Assembly: GCA_001599755.1 (NCBI GenBank)
Contig: BCHX01000006.1
Span: forward strand, 3,583,336 to 3,647,335
Source: Gliomastix tumulicola
Lineage: Eukaryota; Ascomycota; Sordariomycetes; Hypocreales; Bionectriaceae
Direction of reading: 5' to 3'
DNA length: 64,000 nucleotides
The notes below the pieces were generated by a model. It ran no database searches, was not told the origin of the DNA, and worked only from the letters and a program-made list of their open reading frames with translations. The translations under genes and the position numbers were made by a program. Each line of letters begins with the position of its first letter. Position 1 is the stretch's first letter. Positions 11,840 through 22,761 of the stretch are shown here, piece by piece.

Positions 11840-12965
11840 ATGGCGCTCGTCGACTACTCCTCATCCAATTCCGCTTCGCAGGAGTCCCTCAACGAACCTC
11901 CTGCGAAAAGACGGCGCGAGGACGTCGACGATGAGGCGGTGGCAGATGGCAACTCAGGATCCCAGAAGCCCCCGGGAGTGGATGAGGCCGAGGCCAAGAC
12001 GAAGATTGGCCCCGAAGGAAAGGATCAGAAAAAGGATGGACATAGCCAGGCAGACATGCCACCGCTGCCCCCCGCCTTCCACGATCTCTACGCATCTACA
12101 GTCCGCCAGAGCGTCGTCGACGATCCCAGCCTCCATCAGGGCCGCAAGAGGCAAACGCCTCATGTCCCGGGCAACTGGCCCTCCCACGTCTACATCGAGT
12201 GTGAGGACTTCCCCAAGTAGCCCCTCTTCGCGAACCAATGCTGACATTGCATGCGCAGGGCATCCGAACACAAAACAGCATGATCTGCTCGTCCAGCTCC
12301 TCGGTGCCATCGAGGCAGAGCTCGGCTCAAACATCCAGCTAAACAAATTCCTCACCAGCGACCTCGGCGCGCCGTTGCCCCTCCACATCTCCCTGTCCAG
12401 GCCCCTGACCCTCACGACGGCCAATAAGGACGTCTTTCTCGAGAAGCTCGACTCCGCCATCCGGTCTCACCCCGTCTCTGGCTTCAGCGTCGTCCCCGGC
12501 GGACTCGCGTGGTACAAGTCCCCGGACTCGGAGCGTCTGTTCCTCATCGTACGCGTTGTGACGTCGCCGTTGCACGCCAGATCACAGTCAGGATCTGGGT
12601 CCCAAGCCCCTGGTACGCCCAACCCGGAGCTCGCGGCGCTGCTCAGACGGTGCAACACTGTCGCCGCGCTGTTCGACCAGCCGCGGCTGTACCAGAAGAC
12701 CGTAGATGACATGAACGTGGGGGCAGCTTTCCACGTGAGCGTGGCGTGGACGTTTAATGTCCCCAGTGCGCAGGACAGTCTCCGATCGCTCAGCGTGTTC
12801 AAGGAGGTCCGGTTCAAGGACATGCCGGCGTGGGAGATCGCCGTGAGCGGTGTCAAGGTCAAGATTGGCAACGTCGTGCACCACGTGCCCCTGGGCGGCC
12901 GCGAGGGACGCCCATCCTGGAGTAGGAAGGCCGTGGATGACGAGGATGGGGCGTTCAAGGGTTGA
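11840..12965 (+). CDS. usb1: Usb1, U6 snRNA 3'-end phosphodiesterase
   Basis: Exons 11840-12200 and 12259-12965 give 355 residues. The 58-bp intron has GTGAGG donor and GCGCAG acceptor and splits the Trp codon of YIEWHPNTKQHD. The first 115 residues are charged and disordered. The rest is a 2H phosphoesterase fold with both HxS motifs visible: LHISLS (His163, Ser165) and FHVSVAW (His279, Ser281). Known role: Usb1 trims the oligo(U) tail of U6 snRNA in the nucleus and leaves a protected 3' end, which stabilises U6 for splicing. Length and spacing of the two motifs fit the family, and both catalytic histidines are kept, so the enzyme should be active. Confidence 0.9.
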
Positions 12966-14054
12966 TGAATGGGACGGCACACATGCGTATATAGAACCAA
13001 GGGTACTAGGTTTTGTCAGTCCATGGGCATCGGCAGGCGAGGACTATTACGTAGGTACCTTCCACATTGAAAATGACGCAAAGACCCCGGGGCTGTTCGC
13101 CCGGAGACCCGTGCACCAGGTTCGAGCCAGACCCGAGGATCGCAGGATGCCAGTGACAGGACTGACAACAGTGTGAAAGTGTCCGGGTCTGCCCTCGCCG
13201 AGCCGGCTCTTATCGTGTCGGTGAGCACGCTTAACCGCCCGAAATGCTCGCACGGGTCCCCACGACTCCAGCGGGTTCATGCACGGTGAGTGCCGCTACA
13301 GCGCTTGCAGCATTGCGGTGGAGGCTCCTTGACGTTCCACGGGGTTCATGGAATCGCGAAAAGTTGCCTTACCGCCGGTCTGAGCCATTCGGCGAAGGTT
13401 CCTCCCAACCGGTGTGTCAATCTTGTCCATGGCGCCCTCCTTCAATTTTGCTAGAGGAAAGGTGGGCAGGAGCGTTCGTCATCTCGTGCCTGCCCGATCA
13501 AACAGGCTTTCGGCGAAGTGATTTGTTTTGTTTCATGTTTCATCCCTCCCCAAAACAACGGTCCAGGATTTTGGGTAGCTTCATTTCCATTCCCTGGTTT
13601 CGCCGCTCGCCTCTGTTACCGCCGTTTGGGGAGCCAAACGGCTGATCCCCTGTCTTTCGTTAGTGAGTTTTCCCCCTCTGCCCCACGCGCCGGTCACTCG
13701 CGTGGGCTAGGCTGTTACTTTTTCTGTTCCCATTCAACCTCCCCTCCTTCTCCCCTCCTCCAACCTCGTCCTCCACAATAACAATAACAAACACACGACC
13801 ACAGCTGTTCATGAGCTAAAGACAGCGCCACGATTGACCAACCTCTTCCCTCTAGAATCGTGCCGAAACCTCGATCTACGCGATATTCACACGAGATTGA
13901 TCCTATACACCACCAGGCGCTGCGGCGACGGCGCATTCGAAAAGCACGAGCGTGCAGGCCAATACAAGCCACAACGCGGACGGGCGACTCGTCCACGATT
14001 CAGAGCCAAACCACACATACACGCGCCAGTTCGCAGTCAGCATAAACAATCACG
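12966..14054. other. Intergenic, USB1 to CKS1
   Basis: The last 500 bp are pyrimidine-rich and probably include the CKS1 promoter and 5' UTR. No other gene is visible. Confidence 0.5.
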
Positions 14055-14654
14055 ATGGATATCGACACCACCAGGCGGAATAAAATCCCCCGGTCGCTGA
14101 CCGACTCGGAGCGGGCACGTCTCGACGAATTCATCGACTCGATTCACTATTCCACGAGGTAAGCCGCCACGTTCCCGCCCACCTTTCGAAGATAGGAAAG
14201 GGAATAAAAAAAGCTAACTCCAATCGCGCGGACACAGATACAGTGACAGCCAGTATGAGTACCGACACGTGCAGCTACCGAAGGCGATGCTTAAGGCGAT
14301 ACCTAAGGACTACCACGACTCGTCCAAGGGCACGCTGAAGCTGCTGTGGGAGGACGAGTGGCGGGCCCTTGGAATCACGCAGGTGAGTCCTCTCCCGCCG
14401 AACATGACTGGCCCCCGTGACGGCCGCAACGACGCCCTAAACAAGGTTCTTGACTGGTCAGTGTACTGACATGAATTGGTTTTCTGCAGAGTCTGGGCTG
14501 GGAACATTATGAGGTGCATGAACCCGAGCCGCACATTCTGCTATTCAAGTGAGTCTCCTCAGCACTTGATGCACCTCTCCCCGTTGGCGGGACCAGTGTT
14601 TGCTAATCAGCCCCCTTCTGCAGGCGCCCGCTGAACTACCAGCCACCGCAGTAA
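14055..14654 (+). CDS. cks1: Cks1, cyclin-dependent kinase regulatory subunit
   Basis: Four small exons (14055-14158, 14238-14382, 14490-14548, 14624-14654) encode 112 residues. The single-exon frames are too short to show the gene alone. The joined protein has the diagnostic CKS motifs: IHYSTRYSDSQYEYRHVQLP near residues 29-48, then LWEDEWRALGITQSLGWEHY, and HEPEPHILLFKRPL near the end, which holds the HxPEPH beta-hinge. All splice sites are GT..AG. Known role: a small adaptor that binds Cdk1/Cdc28 and phosphorylated substrates and promotes multisite phosphorylation in the cell cycle. The Cdk-binding and anion-binding residues seen here fit a functional protein. Confidence 0.95.
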
Positions 14655-16127
14655 CCGCACATCTTGCGAACACACGTCTTGACGACATTGCACGAAGCGG
14701 CTTTCGATTTGTAGGAGGGGATACAAGCCACAGGACGGGATGTTCGGCGTCTCTCGGAGGAGCGATACGTTCTTACTAGATAAAGAATAAAGTACTTGTA
14801 TCATCCGACGCTCTGTTAGCTTTTTTTTTTCTCGGGTCGAAGGAAGAGGTGATTTATCGATGGCACAGATAGTTCTTCACGCGGCCTGTGGCGAAGATTG
14901 TCGCATACCTATGTGCACCTCATTTCCGTGTCGTCTTTGCGAGGATGAAGATCATCACTCCTCCAGGAGCTGTCCCTTCGTCTGGAAGCTGAAGCTAACG
15001 GCCCCAAGCCGGACCGCCACTTATTAATTAGTAACGTTTCAATGCCGAAGACCGGTGCTCTGGTGGGGTCCTCGTCGTCTTTCTTCAGTTGCTTCTCTGC
15101 CCCGCAAAATGCATCTAAGACAGGACAGGGTCCAGTCGTCCGTCGTTTTTCTGTGGCGGAAGTACCACCACTCGCCGGTAGATCGCTAATAGATCACCAG
15201 ACCCTGGAGAGGCAGGCGGCGCGAGGCGTGGTGCCATAAAACAGGCCACATTGCCGTCTTTACGAGTACGAGCGCTATTGAGGGCAGCGGCGTGAATTGG
15301 GTCTTTGTTGTACGATATGCAGTTTTCAATAGGCGAGTCCGTGGCGGTGACTGACTAGCAGCATGTCATTCCAAGCCTTGCAATTTTTTATTTTTTTGAG
15401 TTTTTCGCTTACATGTGTCGGAATTGAGGGTCCTGGGTACATGTCACAAAAGTATCGTCTCGACCGTTGAGCAGGCCTGGGGCTCAATTAATGGCAGTCA
15501 CTGCTTCTGGTTCCGGCATCTGAAAAGTCTCACGGAAGGTCAAAGGCCATTAATATCCCCCAGGACCACCCGCCATGCATGGCAGCCGTGCCGCTGCGCC
15601 CCGGAGCGACCCAATTGAGCGCTGTCTCTGCAGGCCGATGCACCGTCGCGCGGTACCTGATGACGAGGTTCCGTCAGGCCACCTTTCCCAAATGGGGCAA
15701 TGCAGCAACCTCGCCTCTTGACCTCCTTCCTGTCTGTGATCATTCTCATTCCTATTCAAACCCCGATTCCGCCAGCGTGGCTTCTTTAGACGATCTCTTG
15801 CACATACGTCTTGACTTGGCTTGGTCTTTCTTGTACTTTATCCGCCCGAGAGCCACCGCAAGCTCTTACATTCTTTCGCTCCCTGCTTACTTCGAATCGG
15901 CATTTGTCAGCTGCTAGTACCTTGTTCTTGGGCGATCTGTTCAGTTTGAAACATCCCACCACGACCACCATATCCAGCGCGGGACTCGGTCTCAAGTTGC
16001 TTCCTTCACGTTCACAACTGTACGACTGCATCTCCATGCTTGACATTACACGGCGAAGTGGTTTTTGATACGATACACCGTACCCCGCGAGCGAGCGACC
16101 AGCCGAAGAGGCAGCACCTTGGTAGCC
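14655..16127. other. Intergenic, CKS1 to ERO1
   Basis: About 1.5 kb with a T9 run at 14821 and scattered short open frames but no recognisable gene. It probably holds the ERO1 promoter. Confidence 0.5.
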
Positions 16128-18054
16128 ATGCGGCCTGCCAGCAGGAACTTCTACCTCACAGTCTTTGCCCTCTGGGCACCGATAGCGTCATGTTTACCGG
16201 ATAACTGCGCAGTATGACATATCCTGCTTTTTTTTCAGTCGCCATTGGATATTCCGCTGACCAGCGACATTGTGCAGATCTCCCCAAAGAGCATCGTCGA
16301 CGATGCCTGTGTATCCTACGCCACCCTCGACCGCCTCAACACCCAGATCAAGCCCGCACTCGACGACCTAACGAGCCAGACCGACTTCTTCTCCCACTAC
16401 CGACTCAACCTGTTTAACAAGCGGTGTCCGTTCTGGGACGATGAAGGTGGCATGTGTGGCAACATTGGGTGCGCGGTTGAGACTCTTGACAACGAGGAGG
16501 ACATCCCCGAGGTCTGGCGGGCGAGCGAGCTGGGCAAGTTGGAGGGGCCCTTAGCGAAGCACCCAGGGAAGGTGGCACAGAAGCAGCATCCGGAGAAGCC
16601 TCTACAGGGGAAGCTCGGCGAGAATGTGGGCGAGAGCTGCGTGGTCGAGTACGACGATGAGTGCGACGAGAGGGACTACTGTGTGCCCGACGACGAGAGG
16701 GCAGGCTCCAAAGGGGACTACGTCAGTCTGCTGCGGAACCCGGAGAGGTTCACGGGCTACGGGGGCGACGGCGCCAAGCAGGTCTGGGACGCCATCTACA
16801 GGGAGAACTGCTTCCAGCGAAGCTCCTTCCCCCACGCCGCTAGTCTCGGCTCCCCGGCCCCGACAGGTCCGGCGCAGCTCGACTTCAAGCATGTTCTGGA
16901 CGCGGCGGCGCGCCACCAGCAGCTGGTGAACCCCGACGACAGCGCCGCTGGTCTCGATCCCGACGGCGAGTGCCTGGAGAAGCGTGTCTTCTACCGGGTC
17001 GTCTCGGGGATGCACGCCAGCATCAGTGCGCACCTGTGCTGGGACTTCATGAACCAGTCGACGGGCGAGTGGCAGCCGAACCCCCAGTGCTACGCCTCGC
17101 GCCTCCACGCCCACCCCGACCGCATCAGCAACCTCTATTTCAACTACGCTCTCGTGACGCGGGCCGTCGCCAAGCTTGGTCGATATGTTAAGGACTACAC
17201 CTTCTGCATGGACGACGAGACCGAGGATGCGGCGACGCGGGCCAAGGTTCTCGAGGTCACGGAGCGGGCTGCCATCGTGCCTAACCTTTTCGATGAGAGC
17301 CTCATGTTCGTTAACGGCGAGGGCCCGTCGCTGAAGGAGGACTTCCGGAACCGGTTCCGCAACGTCAGCCGTTTGATGGACTGCGTTGGCTGCGACAAGT
17401 GCCGGCTGTGGGGGAAGCTGCAGACGGCAGGCTACGGGACCGCGTTGAAGGTGCTCTTCGAGTTCGACAACTACGCCGAGGAGGCGCCCACGCTGAAGCG
17501 TACGGAGCTCGTGGCGCTCTTCAACACGCATGCACGTCTAGGATCGTCTCTGCAGGCCATCGGGGAGTTCCGCAAGATGCTGGCTGCTGATGTTGATGAG
17601 GATCTCGCCACCACCGAGGAAGACGAGGCGGCGCAGATCCCTGTTGCCGAGAAGGAGCCGACAGTCAGTGAAGAGGGGGCTCCCAGAGATGAGGTGACAA
17701 GTGCGCCGCAGGATCAGGCAACTGAGGCGGCCGAGGCGAACAAGAGGAGGCCCCCTCCCAGGAGGCCCAAGACCTTTTCCGAGTCGTTCTGGCAGGAGCT
17801 GGGTCTGTTTGAGAGGGCGGTGAAGCTTGTGCTCACGAGCTGGGTGAGGGCACCCAAAGCAGCGTAAGTCCAGGCCATTTCCCCCGCCACCGACCAGGTC
17901 GTATCTTCTAGGATTGATGTGCTAACGCATCCCTCGCAGTTTTGATGTCCTCGTCTCAGAGCTGATCCGGTTGTGGCAGTTCTGGCTCGGGTTGCCAGTC
18001 GCTCCGAGGCAGTGGAAGGTTCAGCTTCCGAAGCTGGAGCGGGATGAGCTGTGA
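16128..18054 (+). CDS. ero1: Ero1, ER flavin-dependent thiol oxidase
   Basis: Exons 16128-16211, 16278-17863 and 17940-18054 give 594 residues. The first intron (66 bp, GTATGA..GTGCAG, branch CTGAC at 16258) removes the segment beginning SPLDIPLT. The nearer acceptor at 16238 would leave an intron of only 27 nt. The N-terminus MRPASRNFYLTVFALWAPIA is a signal peptide. Cys78 in CPFWDDEGGMCGNIGC starts the shuttle region, and the active-site CVGCDKC is at Cys397-Cys400-Cys403. The C-terminus is hydrophobic plus basic, as in membrane-associated fungal Ero1. Known role: reoxidises protein disulfide isomerase in the ER lumen, passing electrons through FAD to oxygen. The disordered acidic stretch at about residues 465-525 is extra to the fold. 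Confidence 0.95.
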
Positions 18055-18856
18055 CGGACAGCACGTATAAAGATGCTCTCACGATAATGATGACTCCTCC
18101 CCTGACCGAGTGTCAGGCTGGCACACCTGTTGAGAGGGAGCATAGAACGCATTGTGTACATATAGACTTGGCATTTGGCGGGCGTAAACTGCATTTTGAA
18201 GGTCGAAAGGGTATGACAGCATACACCTAGACTCCGATACTTGAATATCAACAGCGATGATTCTCGATAACTCTGCTCTCATCGTCATGATTTGGTGCTC
18301 TCTAGCTGCTCATGACCTGCCTGGTGTTAAGGTCCCCTCATCATTTATTGGACATCTATTTTCTCTACTTGACATGGGTCATTGTATATCAAACGGACAA
18401 CTCTTGTAATAAGAGATTCGATCCTAATTCCTCACAACTCTTACTCGACATCTAATCGTTTGGTGCCTCAAGAGCTGTCGAACGCCCATCCTAAGGTGCA
18501 GCTTTGTCTAGGGTAGGGCAGGCACGGGGTTTGGGCTGCAAGTTCCACGTCGCTGCCAGAATGCCCAGCCTCCTGGAACCTTTTGGAGGTCCACTGCCTG
18601 CAGGTCCAGAACCACTGGACTCCAGGTGGCAGTAGCTCTGGGCCCCACAAAAGTGTCCCTGTGCCTGCCTGCCCTCAAACGTCACGGGCCACCTCAGCTC
18701 TCTCCCGTCTCTCCTGGTCCGCCTCACCTCCTCCCATCGGCGGCACCATCGACACCGCATCAACAACCACCTGCGGCCATCTGACGACCCTTTGACTCGA
18801 CGCGATCCGCGGCTCTTCTCCGTATAGAAGCAGCCGAACGCGTAGCAAGAAGCAAG
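18055..18856. other. Intergenic, ERO1 to the ERD2-like gene
   Basis: AT-rich 3' flank, then a pyrimidine-rich 5' flank. I see no gene. Confidence 0.5.
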
Positions 18857-20030
18857 ATGGCTTCCTGGAATGTACGTCCACAAACTGCTTGCCATCCTCG
18901 TCTGTACGACCCTCGCTAACCATCGCCACGCCCAACAGCTCTTCCGCTACCTGGGGGACATCTCCCACCTCCTCTCCAAGCTCATCCTGATCCTGGCCAT
19001 CCACCGCAACCGCTCGGCCGAGGGCGTATCGCTCATCACCCAGATCCTCTACGCCGCCGTCTTCTGCACGCGCTACATCGACCTCTTCGACCCCAACAAG
19101 CCGCACCCGGCATGGAACGTCATCTTCAAGACCTTCTACCTCTTCTCGAGCTTCTACATCCTCGGTGCTATGCAATGGATGTTCCCGCGCAGCCGCGAGC
19201 GCGAGTTTGCATGGAAGATGGGGGCCGTCGTCCTTGGTGGCAGTCTGGTGCTGTCGCCTTTTGCGATGCTGGCGCTGGTGGCGAAGGACTCCTGGGGCTT
19301 CGTTCGGGTACGTGGCCCATGTTCTCAGTTGGTGTGGTGTCCTGGCTAACATGGTTTTGTACAGTGGCTCTGGGTCTTCTCTGAGATTCTCGAGTCTGTC
19401 TGCGTCCTCCCGCAGCTCCTCCTGCTGCGCCAGACGACCGTCCCCACCGTCATCGACAGCTTCTACCTCCTCACCCTCGGCTCCTACCGCGCGCTCTACT
19501 GCGTTAACTGGCTCATCCGCGGCCTCGACCGCGACGACCCCGGCCCGGACAAGGTGTCCGTCATCTTCGGCATCATCCAGACGGCGCTGTACATCGACTT
19601 CGCCTGGGTGTACTACACGCGCCAGCGCGTCAAGCTCCGAGGCGGCGGTGTCGTCGACGCGGACGATCTGCGGAGGAGCTGGCTGCTGCGGCGCATCTTT
19701 GGCAAGTACGGCAACGTCGCCGAGGACGACGACGACGACGAGGAGAGTGGTCCGGCGCTCGGAGACGGTACCAGGCGTGCTAGGCCTAAGTGGGGGGCTC
19801 GTGGTATCTCGGTGAGCGCCGACGATGGCGTGTTCGATGCCGAGAGGGAGCATCTCGCACAGTCAGAGGGGATCACGAGCCCCGTCGACCCCGACGCCAA
19901 GATGCAGGATCCGGACGAGCTGGCGAAGGCTCTCGATGACGACGATGATGAGGCCGGCAGCAGCAGCCGGCGGTACAACGACAGGAGCGGCTCCCCGAGC
20001 GGCGTGCGGAATGACGAGTGGCGTGAGTGA
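18857..20030 (+). CDS. ER lumen protein-retaining receptor (ERD2/KDEL-receptor family) with long acidic tail
   Basis: Three exons, 18857-18871 (only five codons), 18939-19307 and 19365-20030, give 349 residues. The core of about 225 residues has seven hydrophobic helices and the family signatures RYLGDISHLLSKLILILAIH, the conserved YAAVFCTRYIDLF and YRALYCVNWLIR. Known role: retrieval of K/HDEL-tagged ER residents from the Golgi. Typical receptors are about 212 residues. Here about 120 extra residues follow, rich in Asp, Glu and Ser, with two acidic clusters. Such extended ERD2-like proteins occur beside a short classical receptor in filamentous fungi, so this may be the paralogue and not the main KDEL receptor. 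It lies just downstream of ERO1, another early secretory gene. Confidence 0.9.
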
Positions 20031-20668
20031 GTGATCTCCGCTACAACTTTGGGGAAAGAGATGTATGCGTGGCTCTCGGTAGTCACGAGCTAGAAAGGTT
20101 TCCTTTCGGTGTCTTCTGGATGGGTTTGGTTTCACTCGGGAGTTGCGATTCAAATTGAGATTCACAGGCGGGGGCCACGACGCCTCTCGCACGGAATACA
20201 CTGTAAGATGGGTTTCGGTTCGGTATACAGTCACTATGTAGTTTCAACTCGGTTCGTGTTTAGATACTATGTATCTGGTCTTGTTCATCTATACGTCTCG
20301 GAAGCAGTCGGTGAAACAGTGACGTTAAGTCATGTTGGACAAAGCCCAATATATATATATATAAGTATATATCGAAATGTAGGTACGAAAAAATAGATGA
20401 CAGTATATCTGGCTTTTGCGCCGGACACTTGCAACGTCTGTATCCAAGACTGAACCGCTCAGCTCGCTTTCCAAAACGTGGGTATAGCCCTTATCTACTA
20501 TGCCAGATGCGCCGCGTCTTTCGCGGGCTCCAGCCAAATCGCATCCCAATCACACAAATACGCTCCCCAGCATGTAAACACCGAGCCCTAGCGGACATAA
20601 AGATACTAAAACATGAAACTATGGTAGTCGGGTTTTTTTTTTTAACAAGTCATCGACCGCAAAGCCCG
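20031..20668. other. Convergent 3' flanks with an AT repeat
   Basis: This lies between the ERD2-like and adenylate kinase genes, which converge. It contains a TA-rich tract around 20349-20370 and a T run at 20632. No gene is visible. Confidence 0.5.
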
Positions 20669-21466
20669 TCACTTGACGAACCGCTTCTCAAACTCGTCGT
20701 ACAGCTTTGGGCTGATCTCGTCGCTGCTGGACCCGTGGACCTCGAGCAGCACGCCCTTCTTGGCGTAGTGCTCGAGTAGAGGGTCGCTCGCCTCCTGGAA
20801 CTTCTGCAGCCGGCGCTGGAAGACCTCGATGGTGTCGTCGGGCCGCTGGATCAGGGGCTCGCCCGTGAGGTCGTCCCGCCCGGGGACGCGGGGCGCGTTG
20901 AATGTGGTGTTGTAGACGCGGCCCGAGGGCTCGTGGACCCAGCGGCCGGTGATGCGCTCGAGGATGACGGAAAAAGGGGTGACGATGGAGACGGCGAGGT
21001 TGATGGGGATGATGGAGTCGAGGGTCGTGGCCTGGGCGGCGTTGCGCGGGTATCCGTCGAGGATGAAGGAGGCGGAGGGGTCGTCGGAGGGCGCGGGCCA
21101 GGGACCCCCCCGCGGGATGATGGCCTCGTCGACGGTGTGCGTGTCCCGGTCCAGGGCGGCGGCGGCGCCCTCGTCGGACTGGAAGTTGAGCGTCAGCGGG
21201 CGGCGCTCGCCGAGCCAGCCGCGGGTCTCGAGCTCCGAGGTGATGAGCCGCACGACGAGGTCGTCAGCCACCAGGCCGCCGCTGCGCATGACCGCCTCCG
21301 CCTGGATGCCGAGGGGCGTGCGCCGCTTGACGTTGGTGCGCAGGAGGTCGCCCGTCGAGATGGACTGCAGCTGCGGGAAGCGATGGAGGAGACGCTCGGA
21401 CTGCGTGCCCTTGCCAGCGCCCGGCGCGCCGATGAGGATGACGCGGGCGGCCTTGTTGAGGCGCAT
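20669..21466 (-). CDS. adk2: GTP:AMP phosphotransferase (mitochondrial AK3-type adenylate kinase)
   Basis: A single exon from ATG 21466 gives 265 residues. The P-loop is GAPGAGKGT (residues 13-21), the AMP-binding motif is STGDLLR, the core has ILDGYPRN, and the LID starts at GRWVHEPSGRVYN. The short-LID beta-hairpin form and the GRDDLTGEPL segment are those of AK3/Adk2. Known role: mitochondrial matrix enzyme that makes ADP from AMP with GTP as the preferred donor. An insert of about 30 residues after residue 85 separates the AMP-binding and core regions. The frame is open 138 codons upstream to an ATG at 21880. I prefer 21466 because it places the P-loop near the N-terminus as in the family and the upstream stretch reads like UTR. 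A targeting extension cannot be excluded. Confidence 0.9.
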   Translation of the reverse strand: MRLNKAARVILIGAPGAGKGTQSERLLHRFPQLQSISTGDLLRTNVKRRTPLGIQAEAVMRSGGLVADDLVVRLITSELETRGWLGERRPLTLNFQSDEGAAAALDRDTHTVDEAIIPRGGPWPAPSDDPSASFILDGYPRNAAQATTLDSIIPINLAVSIVTPFSVILERITGRWVHEPSGRVYNTTFNAPRVPGRDDLTGEPLIQRPDDTIEVFQRRLQKFQEASDPLLEHYAKKGVLLEVHGSSSDEISPKLYDEFEKRFVK

Positions 21467-22761
21467 CGCGCGGGAGCTTGTGCTGTGAGGGTTATTGAGC
21501 GTTGTCGCGGAGGCGGCGACGTGCCTCGGTTGGGATGGGAGCTTTCGACTGGCTGGGGAATTCGGCGGCGAGTGCGGAGCGGAGGCGCAATTGGTGGGAG
21601 ATCGGTCAGATAAGAAGCATACTATTCGTAGATGTGGCGCGCGACAATTGGGAAAAATTACAGACGACAAGACAAGATGGATCAAGAAATGAAGCGAAGA
21701 CGCGAGGAGGCAATGATTACAAATGGAAAGCAAAAAAGGTGACGACCGCCGGACCAGGGGCGCAAAGCAGATAAAGGCCCCCCGTTGAGAAAGACGCCGC
21801 TCTCGAGATTGCGAGCTTGTGAAATAGCACGAGCAGCCCGAAGTCGCAAAACCAGAGTGGGGGAAGAACGTTGCAGCCAATCCGGTGGGAATTGGGAGTC
21901 TGTTTTAGCCGGGGGGGAGACTGGGCTTGTGGGGGAGGGATTAGCGGAGGATCCCAGGCGAGATGCTGGGAGATTCAGCAATTGACGACTACGAGTGCTA
22001 AATCAAGGACAAGCACATGCCACGGGGAATACTCGGCAATGCGGCATGAGGTTGCGCATGACGAGATGCCATCACGACGGATACTACCTCGCAAGTCTAC
22101 GAGGTGCGGACCTGTCACACTGGCCACGGACACAAGGAAGCCCATTGCACGCGTCGACATCCCACAGCCCATCCGGGGTCCCTCCAACAAGTTTCGGCGC
22201 GGCGGGATGACGGTGCCATGTGCAATTCTGTTGAGGACTGCCCTGCGACCTTGGCAGGGACCGGATCTAACGGGGACAAGCGTGCCCATCGCCCGAGCGC
22301 CTTGGAACCGCTTGGAACGCCGTGCCACGCCGCTGCCAGCTCAGCATTGCATTGCTGGAAAGTCGAGGTAGCGAGGAGATTCGCCCAGGCCGTGACAAAA
22401 ATAATGTTTGCTCATTTTGATCAGGACCAGTCAGACGTGGATTAAGAAACTTTGAGCTATTTTTGCACCGCCTGTCCTCGTACGATGTCGCCAGTAGAAC
22501 TCAACAGAAACCGGGGATAAAATCACGTGCTCGGTCATGTGACGCCCAGTCCGGAATGGGCGCTCCCTTTCGGGGGAGAAACAGCGACGGCTTGGCCCGC
22601 CTCGAATTCCGACGTCCATCCCGACAGGCCCTTCCACGATCAAATCAAATCCATCCCTCCCTTTTCGACTCATCAACACCCCTTTCAGCATCGATACAGC
22701 CGCCGGATCCCGTCCATGCAGCGATAATCAGAGACGAACTACACACGCCCAGCCACGCACC
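21467..22761. other. Divergent intergenic region (adenylate kinase / LETM1)
   Basis: About 1.3 kb between two head-to-head genes for mitochondrial proteins. No gene recognised; short G-runs occur around 21910-21945. Confidence 0.5.

Noticed and set aside
13100..13145. Possible tRNA T-arm (GGTTCGAGCC)
   Set aside because: No matching acceptor, D or anticodon arms can be built around it.
18675..19853. A 392-codon frame opposite the ERD2-like gene
   Set aside because: It is the complement of a conserved coding region and spans its introns; no domain is visible.
20669..21880. A 403-residue form of the adenylate kinase
   Set aside because: The extra 138 N-terminal residues look like translated leader and place the P-loop unusually far from the start.
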